This document shows positions 51,672-61,100 of a stretch of DNA of 64,000 bases, piece after piece (within the stretch, counting starts at the first letter, position 1; each line of letters begins with the position of its first letter). Below the pieces are notes generated by a model, which saw only the letters and a program-made list of their open reading frames with translations, had not been told where the DNA came from and did no database searches. Position numbers and translations under genes: made by a program. The DNA is from Thermococcus gammatolerans EJ3. Its GTDB lineage: Archaea > Methanobacteriota_B > Thermococci > Thermococcales > Thermococcaceae. The DNA lies in NCBI RefSeq assembly GCF_000022365.1, contig NC_012804.1:1054001-1118000 (forward strand), in the 5' to 3' direction.

Positions 51672-52208
51672 ATGATAGTCGTTTTAAGACTCGGTCACAG
51701 GCCTGAGAGAGACAAGAGGATCACAACCCACGTCGCCCTAACGGCGAGGGCCTTCGGGGCTGATAAAATTATTATCTCGGCGGACGAGGACGAGCACGTC
51801 AGGGAGAGCGTCGAGGACGTTGTGAGGAGATGGGGAGGGCCGTTTGAGATAGAGTTTAACCCCAGCTGGAAGAAAATCCTGAGGGAGTGGCGCGAGAGGG
51901 GCGTTATAGTCCACCTGACGATGTACGGGGTGCACATAGACGACGCAATGCCGAAGCTTAAGGAGGAGCTGAAGGCCGGAAAGGACTTCCTCATCGTCGT
52001 CGGTGCCGAGAAGGTTCCGAGAGACGTTTACGAACTGGCCCACTACAACGTGGCAATTGGCAACCAGCCCCACAGTGAGGTTGCCGCTCTGGCGGTTTTC
52101 CTCGACAGGCTCCTCGACGGCGAGGGCCTCAGGAAGGAGTTCGAGGGGGCAAAGCTCAAAATCATTCCGCAGGAAAGGGGGAAGAGGGTAATCCAGCTCG
52201 ACGGGTGA
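51672..52208 (+). CDS. trm56: tRNA (cytidine-56-2'-O)-methyltransferase (aTrm56)
   Basis: 178 residues, a SPOUT-class enzyme specific to archaea that methylates C56 in the T-loop of tRNA. The start [20 protein letters not shown] and the SAM-binding knot region [35 protein letters not shown] match Pyrococcus Trm56. The ATG follows GGGGGTTGAG. It overlaps nothing; the CDP-alcohol transferase gene starts 5 bp after its stop, so an operon is likely. The region between it and the divergent SAM-hydrolase gene (55 bp) should hold both promoters. Confidence 0.93.
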   Translation: MIVVLRLGHRPERDKRITTHVALTARAFGADKIIISADEDEHVRESVEDVVRRWGGPFEIEFNPSWKKILREWRERGVIVHLTMYGVHIDDAMPKLKEELKAGKDFLIVVGAEKVPRDVYELAHYNVAIGNQPHSEVAALAVFLDRLLDGEGLRKEFEGAKLKIIPQERGKRVIQLDG

Positions 52209-52213
52209 AGGAA

Positions 52214-52783
52214 ATGGTCCTCAACAGGTATCGGGAGAACGTCAGGGGCTACCTTGAGGCGATAGTTAAACCCCTCGCAAAGGCCGGGCTAACGCCGAAC
52301 GCGGTTACTGTGATAGGCCTCCTACTAAGCCTGCTCTCGGCTTACCTCTACTACCTCCGCGAGCCGAGGTTAGCGGCTTTAACGCTCCTCATAGGCTCGC
52401 TCGTTGACGCCCTCGACGGAACGCTGGCGAGGCTGACCGGGAAGACGAGCCGCTTCGGGGCATTTCTCGACTCGACCTTCGACAGGATAAGCGACGGCAC
52501 GGTGCTCTTTGGAATCGCGCTCGGAAGCCTCGCCGACTGGCGCGCTGCCTTCCTGACGTTCATGGGAAGCTACCTCGTCAGCTACGAGCGCTGCAGGGCC
52601 GAGTTAGCTGGCTCCGGAAAGCTCGCCGTTGGCATAGCCGAGAGGGCGGAGAGGCTGATAATCCTCATGCTATTTTCGTTCCTCGGGGCAGAATACGTTA
52701 GATATGGCGTCTACATCGTCGGAATACTCGCGTGGATAACCGTCGTCCAGAGGTTTTACGTCGCATATCAGAGGCTGAAGTGA
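52214..52783 (+). CDS. CDP-alcohol phosphatidyltransferase
   Basis: 189 residues, about six membrane helices. The catalytic motif D-x2-D-G-x2-A-R-x8-G-x3-D-x3-D is DALDGTLARLTGKTSRFGAF followed by LDSTFDR, all key acids present. It moves a head group from CDP-archaeol or CDP-glycerol onto an alcohol at the membrane. In Thermococcales the best guess is archaetidylinositol-phosphate synthase (inference from related genes), though serine or glycerol phosphate are possible. ATG after GGGTGAAGGAA; a GTG upstream in frame overlaps trm56. Co-transcribed with trm56. Confidence 0.85.
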   Translation: MVLNRYRENVRGYLEAIVKPLAKAGLTPNAVTVIGLLLSLLSAYLYYLREPRLAALTLLIGSLVDALDGTLARLTGKTSRFGAFLDSTFDRISDGTVLFGIALGSLADWRAAFLTFMGSYLVSYERCRAELAGSGKLAVGIAERAERLIILMLFSFLGAEYVRYGVYIVGILAWITVVQRFYVAYQRLK

Positions 52784-52840
52784 AGAAGAGGGGAATGACG
52801 AGAATTTCGCTATCTGAGGCTCCGATGAAGAGCCCTGCCG

Positions 52841-53491
52841 TTACCGACCCCTTCCCTTTTTGAGCACTATTTCCGCCGAGACCGCCCCCTGAAGTTTCCT
52901 CATGCAGGAGGGACAGTATGCGGGGGGCCTTTCATCCCATTCGCGAAGCGTTGCTGGGGGGTTCATAACGCACTCCCCGGTGCAGTGGTCGAGATCAAAG
53001 CTGTGACCTAACTCGTGGAGGACGCCCTTGAATATCCTCTCGACCATCAGTTCACGGTTGTTCGACTCAAAGGGTTTCATGGAGAGGACCATTATCTTCA
53101 TGCCGAGTATCTCCTGCTGAAAACCGAGGAACTTGTCGTACATATGGAAGTACCTGTTCCTCGAGACGAGGGGGAACGTGGTCAGGCCGAAGATGCGTCT
53201 CATAGGAAAGGTCTCGTCCTTGTTGAGTTCCTGGAGAAGGCGGGCATAGAGGGCCTCAATTACGGCCTCTAGGGGATAGCCCTTGACGTGCGTATCTCCC
53301 ACAGGAATGTTGATGAGGTAACCGGGGCCAACCTCGAGTTTTCCGAGGTAGAGAAACCTGACGGGAAGATCGCTCCGGACCAAATAGCGGTTTACCCTGT
53401 CGAAGATGTCAAATATGAGCTCTTTATCCATGAAGTTTCCTATGTAGGTAGCTCCCACGTAGGTTAGTTCTCCCTTGGCCCCGGCTCGCAT
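52841..53491 (-). CDS. amzA: Archaemetzincin
   Basis: 216 residues. A zinc peptidase of the archaemetzincin family. The catalytic site is HELGHSFDLDHCTGECVMN, with three His ligands and Glu, and the Met-turn. The second, structural zinc site uses that Cys pair and CPSCMRKL further on. The N-terminal half is a beta-rich fold (VRFLYLGKLEVGPGYLINIP). Proteolytic activity in archaea is not settled. The start has weak RBS (ATGCGAGC); a TATA-like gttattaaac is seen on the opposite side of the gap upstream. Confidence 0.94.
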   Translation of the reverse strand: MRAGAKGELTYVGATYIGNFMDKELIFDIFDRVNRYLVRSDLPVRFLYLGKLEVGPGYLINIPVGDTHVKGYPLEAVIEALYARLLQELNKDETFPMRRIFGLTTFPLVSRNRYFHMYDKFLGFQQEILGMKIMVLSMKPFESNNRELMVERIFKGVLHELGHSFDLDHCTGECVMNPPATLREWDERPPAYCPSCMRKLQGAVSAEIVLKKGRGR

Positions 53492-53568
53492 GTAGTGAGA
53501 AACTCTAAATAGTTATTAAACTTTTGCCGAGTGAAAAGGGATTTAAGCACGTGGGTGTATATTCTCCC

Positions 53569-53640
53569 GCCCCCGGGAAACCGCGGGGGATGAGCGCTTC
53601 GGCGAGCTGTGATTCCCCTTCGCTCCCCGGGGGCACAGCT
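53569..53640 (+). ncRNA. H/ACA guide RNA with K-turn (Pf9-like)
   Basis: A 9-bp basal stem GCCCCCGGG (53569-53577) / CCCGGGGGC (53626-53634), then an ACA box at 53635-53637, exactly abutting the stem. Above is a pseudouridylation pocket: 5' guide AAACCG (53578-53583), 3' guide CGCTC (53621-53625). The upper stem GGGGA/TCCCC leads into a kink-turn with U:U, tandem G:A pairs and a 3-nt bulge TGT (53608-53610), closed by a C(TTCG)G tetraloop. The target uridine lies 14 nt from ACA. Both guides are, from memory, those of Pyrococcus furiosus Pf9. Predicted target: GAGCG-U-N-CGGUUU in rRNA. TATA upstream, T-run downstream. Confidence 0.87.
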
Positions 53641-53648
53641 ACAACCCT

Positions 53649-53653
53649 TTTTG
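53649..53653 (+). terminator. T-run after H/ACA RNA
   Basis: ttttt, 9 bp after the predicted 3' end of the guide RNA; fits archaeal oligo-T termination. Confidence 0.5.
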
Positions 53654-53726
53654 ACAAAGTCCTATTTGATGTCAAGTTGCATCAGCTTAATTTGGGAGTG
53701 CACGGCCGCTTAGTCCGGATAGTTCT

Positions 53727-56132
53727 TCACCCTTCGTCCTCAACATAGGGGGCAGTGATAACCTTCCTTATCTCCCTCGCCTTTTTCTCACCAATGCCCT
53801 CGACCTCTTTGAGCTCCTCCTCCGTTGCGGTGAAGACCTTTTCGACGTTGCCGAAGTGCCTCAGCAGGCGCTTGGCGAGGGTTGAAGAGACGTTAGGGAG
53901 ACCTTCAACGATGAGGCGCTGTCTCTCAGCTAAGGTTAGGGCTTTCTTCTCGCTCCTCAGCCTTACTTCCTTCTTCCGCTCCTCCTGCTCGCGCTTGGCG
54001 AGGAGGTAAATGAACTGGGCCGTTTCCTCCTTCCCCGAGGAGAAGAGTACTGGAACACCCCAGTCAACGGTTACAGAGGCTATGGCTCCCCTAATCGCGT
54101 TGGGGTGGACGTTCCTGATGCCGTAGAGCTCGCCCTCGATGATTATCACGGGCTTCTCGTAGGCCCTCTTGAGCCTCTCAACCTGGTCGAAGAGCCTGCC
54201 GTCTATGATTGACTGTATGAAGTCGTTGGCGCTTTTCCGCTCTATTCCCACCTCCTCGCTGACAACGTAATCGGCGACGTCTAATGTTTTGACCTCAATC
54301 TCCGCCCCGAGCTCCTTCAGAATCTTCGGCACTCCGCTCCTCAGCTCGCGCGAGTCAACGTAAATCACTATCCCCTTCGGCTTCTTCACAAAGATTGGCT
54401 TAATGGGGATTTCCTTGTCCCTGTTCTCCGCTGTTCTCTTCTCTTGAATCTGCGGTGTCTGCGATTCGTTCTTTTTCTCCGATTCTTTGGTCTCCTTAAC
54501 TTCGCCTCCGGCTTTCTTGGCTTTCCCAACCTTCAGGAACGCATCGAGGGAGGTTATCTTACTCCTTGAGGGCATCTCAACACGCTCCTTGGTCCTTTCC
54601 CTTATTTTACCACGCTTTTGCTGGGCCTTTTCGAGTTCCCTTGCCACGCGCTTTATTGCATCAAACATGCCCTTTTCCTTCCTCCGGGAGCTCCAGTAGT
54701 AGGCCTCGTCGCGCGTTCCCTTAGCCATGAGAATTACCACTTTTCCGGGCCTGTGACGACCTGTTCTTCCACGGCGCTGTATGCTCCTTATTGCAGACGG
54801 CACGGGCTCGTAGAAGACGACCAAATCAACCTCCGGAACGTCCAAACCTTCCTCCCCGACGCTCGTGGCAACCAGAACGTTGAACTCACCGCGCGAGAAC
54901 CTATCTAAAACTTCTTTCTGCTCCTTTTGACTCATTCCCCTATCCGTTCCCCTGCTCGCCTGCCCTATGAAGCGCTCCGCCGAAACCCCTAGGTTTCTGA
55001 GCTCCTCGACTATCTTTTTACCGGTGTCACGGTAGTTTGTAAAAACGATTATCTTTGAGTCGGGCTTCCGCTCAAGCTGTTTTTTGATGAGGTCCTTCAG
55101 CTTTTCCATCTTTGGATGGTCGAGGCCGAGCTCCTTCGCCTGGACGAGTAGGTAGATGACCTTCCTCATACGCGGGTCTTCCATAAGCTCTCTGCTTGAC
55201 TTGGAGCGGTCCTCGCGGAGCTTCTTGAGGTAGTTCCTGAGTGCAGTTAGCCCCTGCGTTTCGAGGAGTTCAATCGCGTGGTGGAGCTTCATGGCCTTGG
55301 CCTGGTGCTTCTTGAGGTAGCCGGCGGAGTAGTCCCCCTTGGCCATCGCCTGGTTTATCTTCGAGCCCGCTTGTAGGACTTCCTTTTTCGAGATATCGGG
55401 CGAGGGAGAACTGACCAAGCCTGCATCGGCGAGGGGCTTTAACGAATCCTTCAGCATCTCGCGCAGGATTTTTCGAACCTCCCTGTAGATTCCGGGGAGC
55501 TCAACCCTAACCCACTCGAAGGCTATTCTATGGACGTAAGGCTTAACATCGGGTGAGCTCTCTGTTCTAACCTCGATGCGCTCTATCCCGAGGTTCTCAA
55601 CTATCTCGCGTATCTTCTCCTCGTCACTGCCCGGCGAGGCCGTCAGGCCGAGAACGAGCGGGTGCTTTGCAGTTTTGAGGTACTCCCTCGCTATGAAGAC
55701 GTAGGCGTAGTTACCCACCGCTCTGTGGGCCTCATCAACAACGAGCAGGACGACATCCTCAAGCGAAATCCTGCCAGTCAGAATGTCGTTTTCAACCGTC
55801 TGGGGCGTCGCGGTTACTACCACGCTCTTCCTCCAGAGCTCGGCGCGCTTCTCCGGGGAAAGCTCACCGGTGAGGACGTTAATCTTCTCGGGCGGAAGGT
55901 TGAAGAGTCGCCTGAAGCTCTCCGCGTGCTGCATCGCCAGCGGTTTGGTCGGAGCCAAGAAGAGGACTTTTCCCCCGTACTTCGAGAGCCTGTAGTCGGC
56001 TATGAGCATCGCTATGAGCGTCTTTCCTAAGCCCGTCGGCAGGACGACGAGGCAGTTCCGCTCCTTACAGCGGGCGTAGATAACCTCCTGGTAAACGCGG
56101 GGCTCGATTAAATCGCGGCGGAGATAGGACAT
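53727..56132 (-). CDS. hef: Hef helicase-nuclease (XPF/FANCM family)
   Basis: 801 residues. It unwinds and cuts stalled forks and branched DNA. N-terminal SF2 helicase: VLPTGLGKTLIAMLIA, LLVVDEAHRAVGNY (DEAH), VLGLTASPGSDEE, SIQRRGRTGRH. A linker rich in K/E (about 505-590) with a PIP-like TSLDAFLKV may bind PCNA. The nuclease domain has GIERKSANDFIQSIIDGRLF, the ERKxxxD motif, and two helix-hairpin-helix motifs (VSSTLAKRLLRHFGNVEKVF, LKEVEGIGEKKAREIRKVI). Forms dimers through the C-terminus. Start ATG at MSYLRRDLIEPRV; no strong RBS. Downstream is the H/ACA RNA. Confidence 0.96.
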   Translation of the reverse strand: MSYLRRDLIEPRVYQEVIYARCKERNCLVVLPTGLGKTLIAMLIADYRLSKYGGKVLFLAPTKPLAMQHAESFRRLFNLPPEKINVLTGELSPEKRAELWRKSVVVTATPQTVENDILTGRISLEDVVLLVVDEAHRAVGNYAYVFIAREYLKTAKHPLVLGLTASPGSDEEKIREIVENLGIERIEVRTESSPDVKPYVHRIAFEWVRVELPGIYREVRKILREMLKDSLKPLADAGLVSSPSPDISKKEVLQAGSKINQAMAKGDYSAGYLKKHQAKAMKLHHAIELLETQGLTALRNYLKKLREDRSKSSRELMEDPRMRKVIYLLVQAKELGLDHPKMEKLKDLIKKQLERKPDSKIIVFTNYRDTGKKIVEELRNLGVSAERFIGQASRGTDRGMSQKEQKEVLDRFSRGEFNVLVATSVGEEGLDVPEVDLVVFYEPVPSAIRSIQRRGRTGRHRPGKVVILMAKGTRDEAYYWSSRRKEKGMFDAIKRVARELEKAQQKRGKIRERTKERVEMPSRSKITSLDAFLKVGKAKKAGGEVKETKESEKKNESQTPQIQEKRTAENRDKEIPIKPIFVKKPKGIVIYVDSRELRSGVPKILKELGAEIEVKTLDVADYVVSEEVGIERKSANDFIQSIIDGRLFDQVERLKRAYEKPVIIIEGELYGIRNVHPNAIRGAIASVTVDWGVPVLFSSGKEETAQFIYLLAKREQEERKKEVRLRSEKKALTLAERQRLIVEGLPNVSSTLAKRLLRHFGNVEKVFTATEEELKEVEGIGEKKAREIRKVITAPYVEDEG

Positions 56133-56193
56133 ATTGGGCCCTTCGGCGGGGAACCATAAAAGCTTTCCGAGCCAGTATTGGCAATTCAGATTG

Positions 56194-56550
56194 TCACCCT
56201 GAGGCCAGTTTCAACAGCGGCTCGACTGTCGTGAGAAAGACGCTTGACTTTGAGATGCCAGCAAGGAGGAGAACGTTGTTCACCGCGGGAATCGCCTTGA
56301 GAACTACCATTCCAACAGCCACGAGCTTGAAGGCCGGGTTGAGCTTTTCCAGCTTGATTGAAACGGCTATAACCCCCGCGCCGAGTGCCGTGAAGAAGGC
56401 GTAGCTGCCGAAGAAGAGCGTGGGGCTCCCGAGCCTTTCAGCTATTACTCCGTTGGCTTCGACAAAGCCCATTCTAACCCCAAACCACGTTGTGAGCGCA
56501 TCAACGAGTGCGAGCAGTATGAAGAGGAGCAGGTAGGTTCGTGCCTTCAT
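56194..56550 (-). CDS. Small membrane protein (DUF5658-like)
   Basis: 118 residues with three or four membrane helices. The helix-1 motif LVDALTTWFGVRMGFVEANG (DxxTT, then E.N) is like the DUF5658 family of small membrane proteins. Further segments are YAFFTALGAGVIAVSI and LVAVGMVVLKAIPAVNNVLL. No other motif is visible. It is 61 bp upstream of hef on the same strand, but a gap with TATA-like tttatgg separates them. It diverges from the next gene over about 36-110 bp. Function unknown. Confidence 0.68.
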   Translation of the reverse strand: MKARTYLLLFILLALVDALTTWFGVRMGFVEANGVIAERLGSPTLFFGSYAFFTALGAGVIAVSIKLEKLNPAFKLVAVGMVVLKAIPAVNNVLLLAGISKSSVFLTTVEPLLKLASG

Positions 56551-56586
56551 CGCTCGGTTTTTCCTTTGAATCCTTAAATACTTTTT

Positions 56587-56640
56587 TTGTTAGTCAGAAC
56601 ATACATATGTAGGTACATGTGCATGTGCACAATGGTTTTT
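56587..56640 (+). promoter_or_regulatory. Alternating purine-pyrimidine tract upstream of unknown gene
   Basis: The stretch acatacatatgtaggtacatgtgcatgtgcac (56599-56631) contains short palindromes (acatatgt, tacatgtgcatg) and repeats of ACATGTGCA. A TATA-like cttaaatac lies about 15-25 bp upstream (56571-56579), so it covers the likely transcription start of the gene at 56665. It could be an operator. Confidence 0.35.
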
Positions 56641-56664
56641 TCAATGGGGCGTGGAGGGTGGAAC

Positions 56665-57162
56665 ATGCTCCTGACGAGGCACGCCGAGGAAAGGCTCGTG
56701 AAGAGACTAACCAAGCGGAGAAACATTAAGCGAGTTTATTTAGAACTCTGGGCGTTCCTCGACCGCTCACGGAGGATTGATGTCAACGAGCGCGTCGTAA
56801 TCTTTACCGACGGGAGAAAGAGCCTCGTCTGCGCCAAACTCGACTGTGAGAGGCTTTCACTGGATGAAATTAGGGAGCGCGTTGAGGGTCTGGAGGGGAC
56901 TTACCGGTGCGTCTTTCCGGACAGGAGGCTCGCGAGGGAAACCGTTCCAGTTAAATTTCTCTCTGAAATTCCAGACGGTGTTTACTGCTTCTACCTTAAC
57001 AGGGAAAAGCGGAGCCTTTACATCGGTAGCGAGGAGCCCCTACTCGCGATAACGCTGAGGCCTGCGAAGAGGGAGGAAAGGGCTCTTTCAGAAAACTTTA
57101 TCGCCAGTCTTGAGAGTGCAGCTGGTAATGAGGACGATGATAAAAACCAAGAGCCTCATTAA
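56665..57162 (+). CDS. Hypothetical protein upstream of the SMC locus
   Basis: 165 residues from the ATG ([20 protein letters not shown]) after GGAGGGTGGAAC; the frame is open for 26 codons upstream but that part covers the promoter. A helical start ([20 protein letters not shown], like type II toxin BrnT/RelE-type fold openings) is followed by strands ([18 protein letters not shown]) and [20 protein letters not shown]. No family is recognised. Its stop overlaps the next gene by 35 bp, so translation is coupled. Role unknown. Confidence 0.58.
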   Translation: MLLTRHAEERLVKRLTKRRNIKRVYLELWAFLDRSRRIDVNERVVIFTDGRKSLVCAKLDCERLSLDEIRERVEGLEGTYRCVFPDRRLARETVPVKFLSEIPDGVYCFYLNREKRSLYIGSEEPLLAITLRPAKREERALSENFIASLESAAGNEDDDKNQEPH

Positions 57163-57592
57163 AGCCCGGGACAGAATAGTTCTGTGGAAACTTAAGATAA
57201 CGCGGGCTGCGAGTTACCTCAGCATAGCGAACAGCTTTATGATACTTTTTGTGTTTGCCAAGGAGCTATATTCCGTTCCATGGATTGCCTTGGGGTTCAG
57301 TTTCCGGGAGTTTGTCGGGGTTACCTACGCCCTTGCAGTCGTCGGTTTCATGCTCCTGGCGGAACTTGACTGGCACTTCATGTTCAAGAGGGAGCAGAGC
57401 TACGCCCTGACGAGGAATCCCCTTCTTCCGGCGCAGTGCTTTATGATCGAATACCTTCTTCAGAAGGCGATTGAAGAGGGGAAAATATGTGAAAAAGAAG
57501 CCGAGAGGGTTTTATCTTCCCTCACGCTGGCCGGCTGCGATCTTCCTCGAGAGGAAGGACGAGTATCTCCCCGAAGGGCTCCTCCTGAATGA
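57128..57592 (+). CDS. Hypothetical membrane protein convergent with scpA
   Basis: 154 residues starting at an ATG ([18 protein letters not shown]) inside the end of the upstream gene. Two membrane helices ([37 protein letters not shown]) and a soluble end with [20 protein letters not shown] and [20 protein letters not shown]. The last 24 codons overlap scpA tail to tail (71 bp) and read as a Arg/Pro-rich tail ([13 protein letters not shown]) that looks like read-through of a lost stop. No family recognised. Confidence 0.55.
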   Translation: MRTMIKTKSLIKARDRIVLWKLKITRAASYLSIANSFMILFVFAKELYSVPWIALGFSFREFVGVTYALAVVGFMLLAELDWHFMFKREQSYALTRNPLLPAQCFMIEYLLQKAIEEGKICEKEAERVLSSLTLAGCDLPREEGRVSPRRAPPE

Positions 57593-58196
57593 GGTCGACC
57601 TTCCCCATGTTCGAGAGGAAGAGCAGGTAGAGGAACGTCCTCGCCACTATCTTCGGGCTTGGGTCGAAGACGAGATCCCAGAACCTTATTGGCTTCCCCG
57701 TTTCACGGTAGAGCTTCACCACTATGCCGTGCAGTCGGTGGACGTGTTTCTCTATGTCGACGCGGAAGTCGTCGACAACGAACACCTGCTCCTCTATGTT
57801 ATCCTTTTTCCTCTTCCTGGGCTTCCTCCTCTCAGCTTCCTCCAGCGCATCCATGAGTGCCTCAATGAGGTCGTCGAAGGTATAGTAGCGCTCCGATCTC
57901 CTTATTGGCGGTGCGAGGGGTTCAACCTCAACCCGGATCCTTTCCTCGCTTTTCTCCTCTTCCTCCCCCTCGTCCTCGCTCAGCAGAGCCTCCGTCTTCA
58001 TCCTGACGAGGATTGAGGCGGCTAGGATAGCCCTCGCAGAAACCCTGAGGTCGAGCTCCCTCATCTCGCGCAGCATCTTTATGTACTTCTCGGTCAGATC
58101 AACGATGTCGATGTTCCAGGGGTCAACCTTCCCCATCTTGACGAGCTGGAGGAGGATATCGACGGGCGTTATCTCGGTTTCAAACCTCGATTCCAT
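57522..58196 (-). CDS. scpA: Segregation and condensation protein A
   Basis: 224 residues, a kleisin that bridges the two SMC heads. N-terminal domain: ITPVDILLQLVKMGKVDPWN, IDIVDLTEKYIKMLREMREL, VSARAILAASILVRMKTEAL. Acidic linker (SEDEGEEEEKSEERIRVEVE). C-terminal winged helix: [40 protein letters not shown]. The ATG follows the smc stop with only two bases between, so it is translationally coupled to smc. No scpB is present in this window. Nucleoid-associated, needed for chromosome segregation. Confidence 0.93.
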   Translation of the reverse strand: MESRFETEITPVDILLQLVKMGKVDPWNIDIVDLTEKYIKMLREMRELDLRVSARAILAASILVRMKTEALLSEDEGEEEEKSEERIRVEVEPLAPPIRRSERYYTFDDLIEALMDALEEAERRKPRKRKKDNIEEQVFVVDDFRVDIEKHVHRLHGIVVKLYRETGKPIRFWDLVFDPSPKIVARTFLYLLFLSNMGKVDLIQEEPFGEILVLPLEEDRSRPA

Positions 58197-58198
58197 CC

Positions 58199-61100
58199 TC
58201 AGCCCTCCAGATGGCCGAACATTTCCCTGTGCTCCTCGTCGCTCCGTCTTCTGGCCTCTTCGAGTATCTTCATGGCCTTCTCAAGGCTGAGCGAGACGAC
58301 CCTGCTTATTCCGTTCCTCATGCTGACGCCTATGATCTTGTCGGCATTGGCCATCATGACGTCCCTGAGGGTTATTACTATGAACTGGCTCGACTGGGAG
58401 GATTCTTTTATTAAATCCGCGACGCGCTTGACGTTTGCGTCGTCGAGATGTGCGTCTATCTCGTCGAAGAGGTAGAACGGGGCCGGTTTGTAGCGCTGTA
58501 TTGCGAAGACGAACGCTAAAGCCGTCAAAGCCTTCTCGCCGCCGCTCATTGCCTCGATGCGCTTGACGTCCTTTCCGGCGGGCTTGGCCTCTATTTCCAG
58601 ACCTCCTGAGAACGGATCCTCCGGGTTCTCAAGGATGAGTTTTGCACTCCCGCCGGGTGAGAGTTTGGCGAAGAGCTCCGAAAAGTTCTTCGCTATTGCC
58701 TCAAGTGTCTTCATGAAGACTTCTCTCTTCTGCCCTTCTATCTCGGCTATGAACTCCTCTATGCTCTCTTTCTCGGCCAGAACCTGCTCGCGCTTGCTGC
58801 TCAGTTCAAGGTACCGCCTCTCCACGACCTCAAAGTCCTCGATTGCCTTCATGTTCACGGGCTCGAGGGAGCGTATCTCCTCCTCCATAGCCTCGATCCT
58901 TTCCTTGAGTTCTTCGAGTTTTTCTGGCTCGGGGATCTCGTTTGGCTTTATCGATTTAACGAGCTTTGGATCGTGGTGTTTCAGCTCCGCCCTCTTCTCC
59001 TCGAGCTCGGCTTCATACTGTCCAATCCTTATCTTGAGTGTGTTGGCTTCTATTCTGAGCTCTTGGAGTTTAGAGCTCAGCTCGTCCTTCTTCTCTCTCA
59101 GCTCAGCTATCTCGTTCCTCAGCCTCTCGCGCCTCTCGCGTAGCTCTTTCAGCTCGTCCTTCACGCTCTCCTCTGCCTTCTTGAGCTCCTCCAGCTCACT
59201 CTCAAAGCGCTTTATTGCCTCTTCGTTCTCCTTTATGTTGGCCTGGAGGGCGTTTATCCTGTTGATTAAACCTTCGATTTCCTCCTCGAGGTCGGCCTTT
59301 CTCGGGAGCAGTTCCTCGTTTATCCTGCTATCGAGGCTTTCGAGCTTGCTCTCCACCCTGCTGAGTTCCTCCTTGAGCTTCGCGATCTGGCCCTCCACTT
59401 CCCTGATCTTGGCGTTGAGCTCCCTTGCCTCCGGGTTTTCGAGCGCCCGCTTGAGCTTCTCCCTCTTCCTCTCGAGTCTCTCGATCCTTCCGCGAAGCTT
59501 CGCGATCTCACCCCTGTACTCCTCGATTCTGCCTTCGAGTTTCTTTATCGTCTCCTCTGCTGTTTCGATCTCCTCCCCCAGTGCCCTGTCCTCCGCAAGG
59601 AGTCTCTCCATCTCCCTCTGCGCGACCTGAAGATCCTTTGAGAGCTCGCTCCTCCTCATGCGGAGCTCGAAAAGCTCGTTCCTGAGACCGTTCACCTCAA
59701 CCTTAAGAGAGTTAACGGCCGCTTCGAGGGCCTCCCTCTCGCGCTCGAGCCTCTCAACCTTCGCCTTGAGCTCATCGACGTTGATCCCAAGCCTGCCCCT
59801 CGGCCTGTAGTGACCGCCGGTTATGGCCCCGCTCCTCTCAAGCAACTCGCCGCCGAGCGTTACCATTCTCACCTTCCCTATGCCGACGCTCCTCGCCTCG
59901 TCCATGTCCTCAACGATGAGCGTGTCGCCGAGGGCGTAAGCGACGGCGTTTTTGAAGCGCGGGTCATACTGAACGACGTCCATAGCCGGGACTCCAAGGG
60001 AGGGCCTTTCCCTCATCGAGCGGGGCTTTATCTTGTTGAGCGGGAGGAAGGTGAGCCTTCCGAGCTTCTTCTCCTTAAGGAGCTTTATTGCCTTCTCGGC
60101 GACCCGATCGTCCTCCACAACCACGTTGTCGTAGTTTCCGCCGAGGGCCACCTCCACAGCTAAGGCGTATTTCCTGTCCCTCACCGTTATCAGCTCACCG
60201 AGGGTGCCGTACAGACCCGGGATCTTGCTCTTCTTTAGGAACTCAACGGCGCGGTTCCCCCTTGCCTCCCTCTGCGCCTCGGCCTTTATGAGCTCCTCCC
60301 TTGCCTTGGCAAGCTCGGGATCGATCTTTTTGAGCTTCGCGTTCTTCTCTTCCAGCTCCTTCTCCGCCTTCCGTATCCTCGCCTCGATCCGGGCCATCTT
60401 TCCGTCGATGTTCGAAAGTTCTGACCGCTTTTCGTCTATCTCCGACTTCAACTTCGCTATGGACTCCTTGAGCGCGTTTCTGCGGAGGTTTGCCCTCGTT
60501 ATCAGCGATCTCTGTCTCTCTATCTCCTCCCGAAACTTTTCGAGCTCGGCCTCCCGGGTGTACATTTCCTTCTTTGCCTCTTCGAGCTCCTTAACGACTC
60601 TGTCGAAGTCCTCCCTTGCAACGGCGTAACTCCTGTCTATCTCCCCGAGCCTAACAATGAGGCCGTTCCTCACGGTTTCTTTTTCCTTGATCTCGGCGAG
60701 AAGCTTTTCCCGCCTCTTTTTCCACCGAACTATCGCGTTTTTGCTCTTCTCGATCTCCTCCGAGACCTTCCTTAGCTCTTCCTTCGCCTTTGAAAGTCTC
60801 CTCTGGTCCTCCTCTATCTCGCGGCGGGCGTTCTCTATGTTCCTCTTAGCCATCTCAATCCTTGATTTGACCTCGCTTATTCTCCTCGTGACCTCAAGGA
60901 TTCCGTCCTCGCTCTTCTCCTCAAGCTCGCGCTCCACCCCGCTGAGCTCCCTCTCTTTGGCGATTATCTCTTTCACCAGCGCCTTCAGCTCGGCCTCTAC
61001 TTTCTCTATCTCCCCTTCAATGCTGGAATCCTTGTTCATGCTCTCCTCCAGGAGAAGTTCGAGCCTCTTTATCTCGCCGAGGAGCAGGGCCACCCTTGCA

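Larger units (their letters stand above)
53492..53726. other. Intergenic region holding the H/ACA RNA
   Basis: 235 bp with no protein gene. The middle is strikingly GC-rich (53564-53635) against an AT-rich background and folds into an H/ACA guide RNA, described separately. The flanks hold a TATA-like atttaagc (53541-53548) before it and a ttttt run (53649-53653) after it. Confidence 0.6.

Noticed and set aside
58557-59630. A 357-codon Ser-rich open frame on the plus strand
   Set aside because: It is antisense to the SMC coiled coil; Ser/Leu/Phe content comes from reading Glu/Lys/Arg codons backwards.
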